Origin: Lachnospiraceae bacterium
Lineage (GTDB): Bacteria > Bacillota > Clostridia > Lachnospirales > Lachnospiraceae
Direction of reading: 5' to 3'
Assembly (NCBI GenBank): GCA_900753685.1
Contig: CAAEAB010000040.1
Span: 1-6,056, forward strand
Length of the DNA: 6,056 bases
Shown: piece after piece, positions 6,000 to 6,056 of the stretch
How the letters are laid out: each line of letters opens with the position of its first letter
Numbering within the stretch: the stretch's first letter is position 1
Notes under the pieces: model-generated
Told to the model about the DNA's origin: nothing
The model's input: the letters and a program-made list of their open reading frames with translations, nothing else
Databases searched by the model: none
Made by a program: the position numbers and the translations under genes

Positions 6000-6056
6000 T
6001 TCTTTAAAACCTTATATTTTCAGGGATTTCATCACTTTTTGCAAATTAAAAAGCAA

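Noticed and set aside
5967..6006. Plus-strand intrinsic terminator made by the CHR leader palindrome and following T-rich DNA
   Set aside because: No plus-strand gene ends before it, the stem is AT-rich with a bulge, and the region 4834-5948 is coded on the other strand. An operator or leader role fits better.
6011..6044. Minus-strand promoter TTGCAA ... TATAAG for the CHR operon
   Set aside because: The spacer is about 22 nt, well outside 16-18, and the elements are weak. The true promoter may lie elsewhere or beyond the edge.

Overview
The window looks like core chromosome of an anaerobic, low-to-mid-GC Firmicute, most likely gut-type Clostridia (Lachnospiraceae-like). The reasons are strong AGGAGG-type ribosome binding sites before every gene, a methionyl-tRNA synthetase with a zinc knuckle and fused C-terminal tRNA-binding domain, a DUF885 lipoprotein, a paired short-chain chromate-transporter operon and a clostridial-type PEP carboxykinase homologue. 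This assignment rests on pattern recognition of the proteins, not on a database search. I see no mobile element, CRISPR array, rRNA, tRNA or phage gene.

Layout, left to right. (a) 1-743, minus strand: the N-terminal 247 residues of an ATP-type phosphoenolpyruvate carboxykinase homologue; the rest lies beyond the left edge. It has its own near-consensus promoter (TTGACA-17-TATAGT). (b) 832-2649, minus strand: a 605-residue secreted lipoprotein of the DUF885 family, a predicted zinc peptidase, driven by an extended -10 promoter. (c) 2650-2810: divergent control region serving the lipoprotein (minus) and metG (plus). (d) 2811-4772, plus strand: metG, complete. (e) 4781-4831: a perfect 21-bp inverted repeat with A and T tracts, a bidirectional terminator shared by metG and the converging operon. 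(f) 4834-5948, minus strand: two short-chain chromate transporter (CHR) genes overlapping by ATGA, probably forming one heteromeric membrane transporter. (g) 5949-6056: leader of that operon with a long imperfect palindrome just before the ribosome binding site, then AT-rich DNA in which I see no gene and no convincing promoter.

The transcription units look independent: central carbon metabolism (PEP carboxykinase), an envelope peptidase, translation (metG) and anion transport. Nothing here forms an obvious new multi-gene system. The items most worth a second look are the unidentified operator-like palindrome before the CHR operon, the uncharacterised DUF885 lipoprotein, and the divergent substrate-site loop in the PEP carboxykinase homologue. 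No gene-free stretch longer than 300 bases exists in the window.
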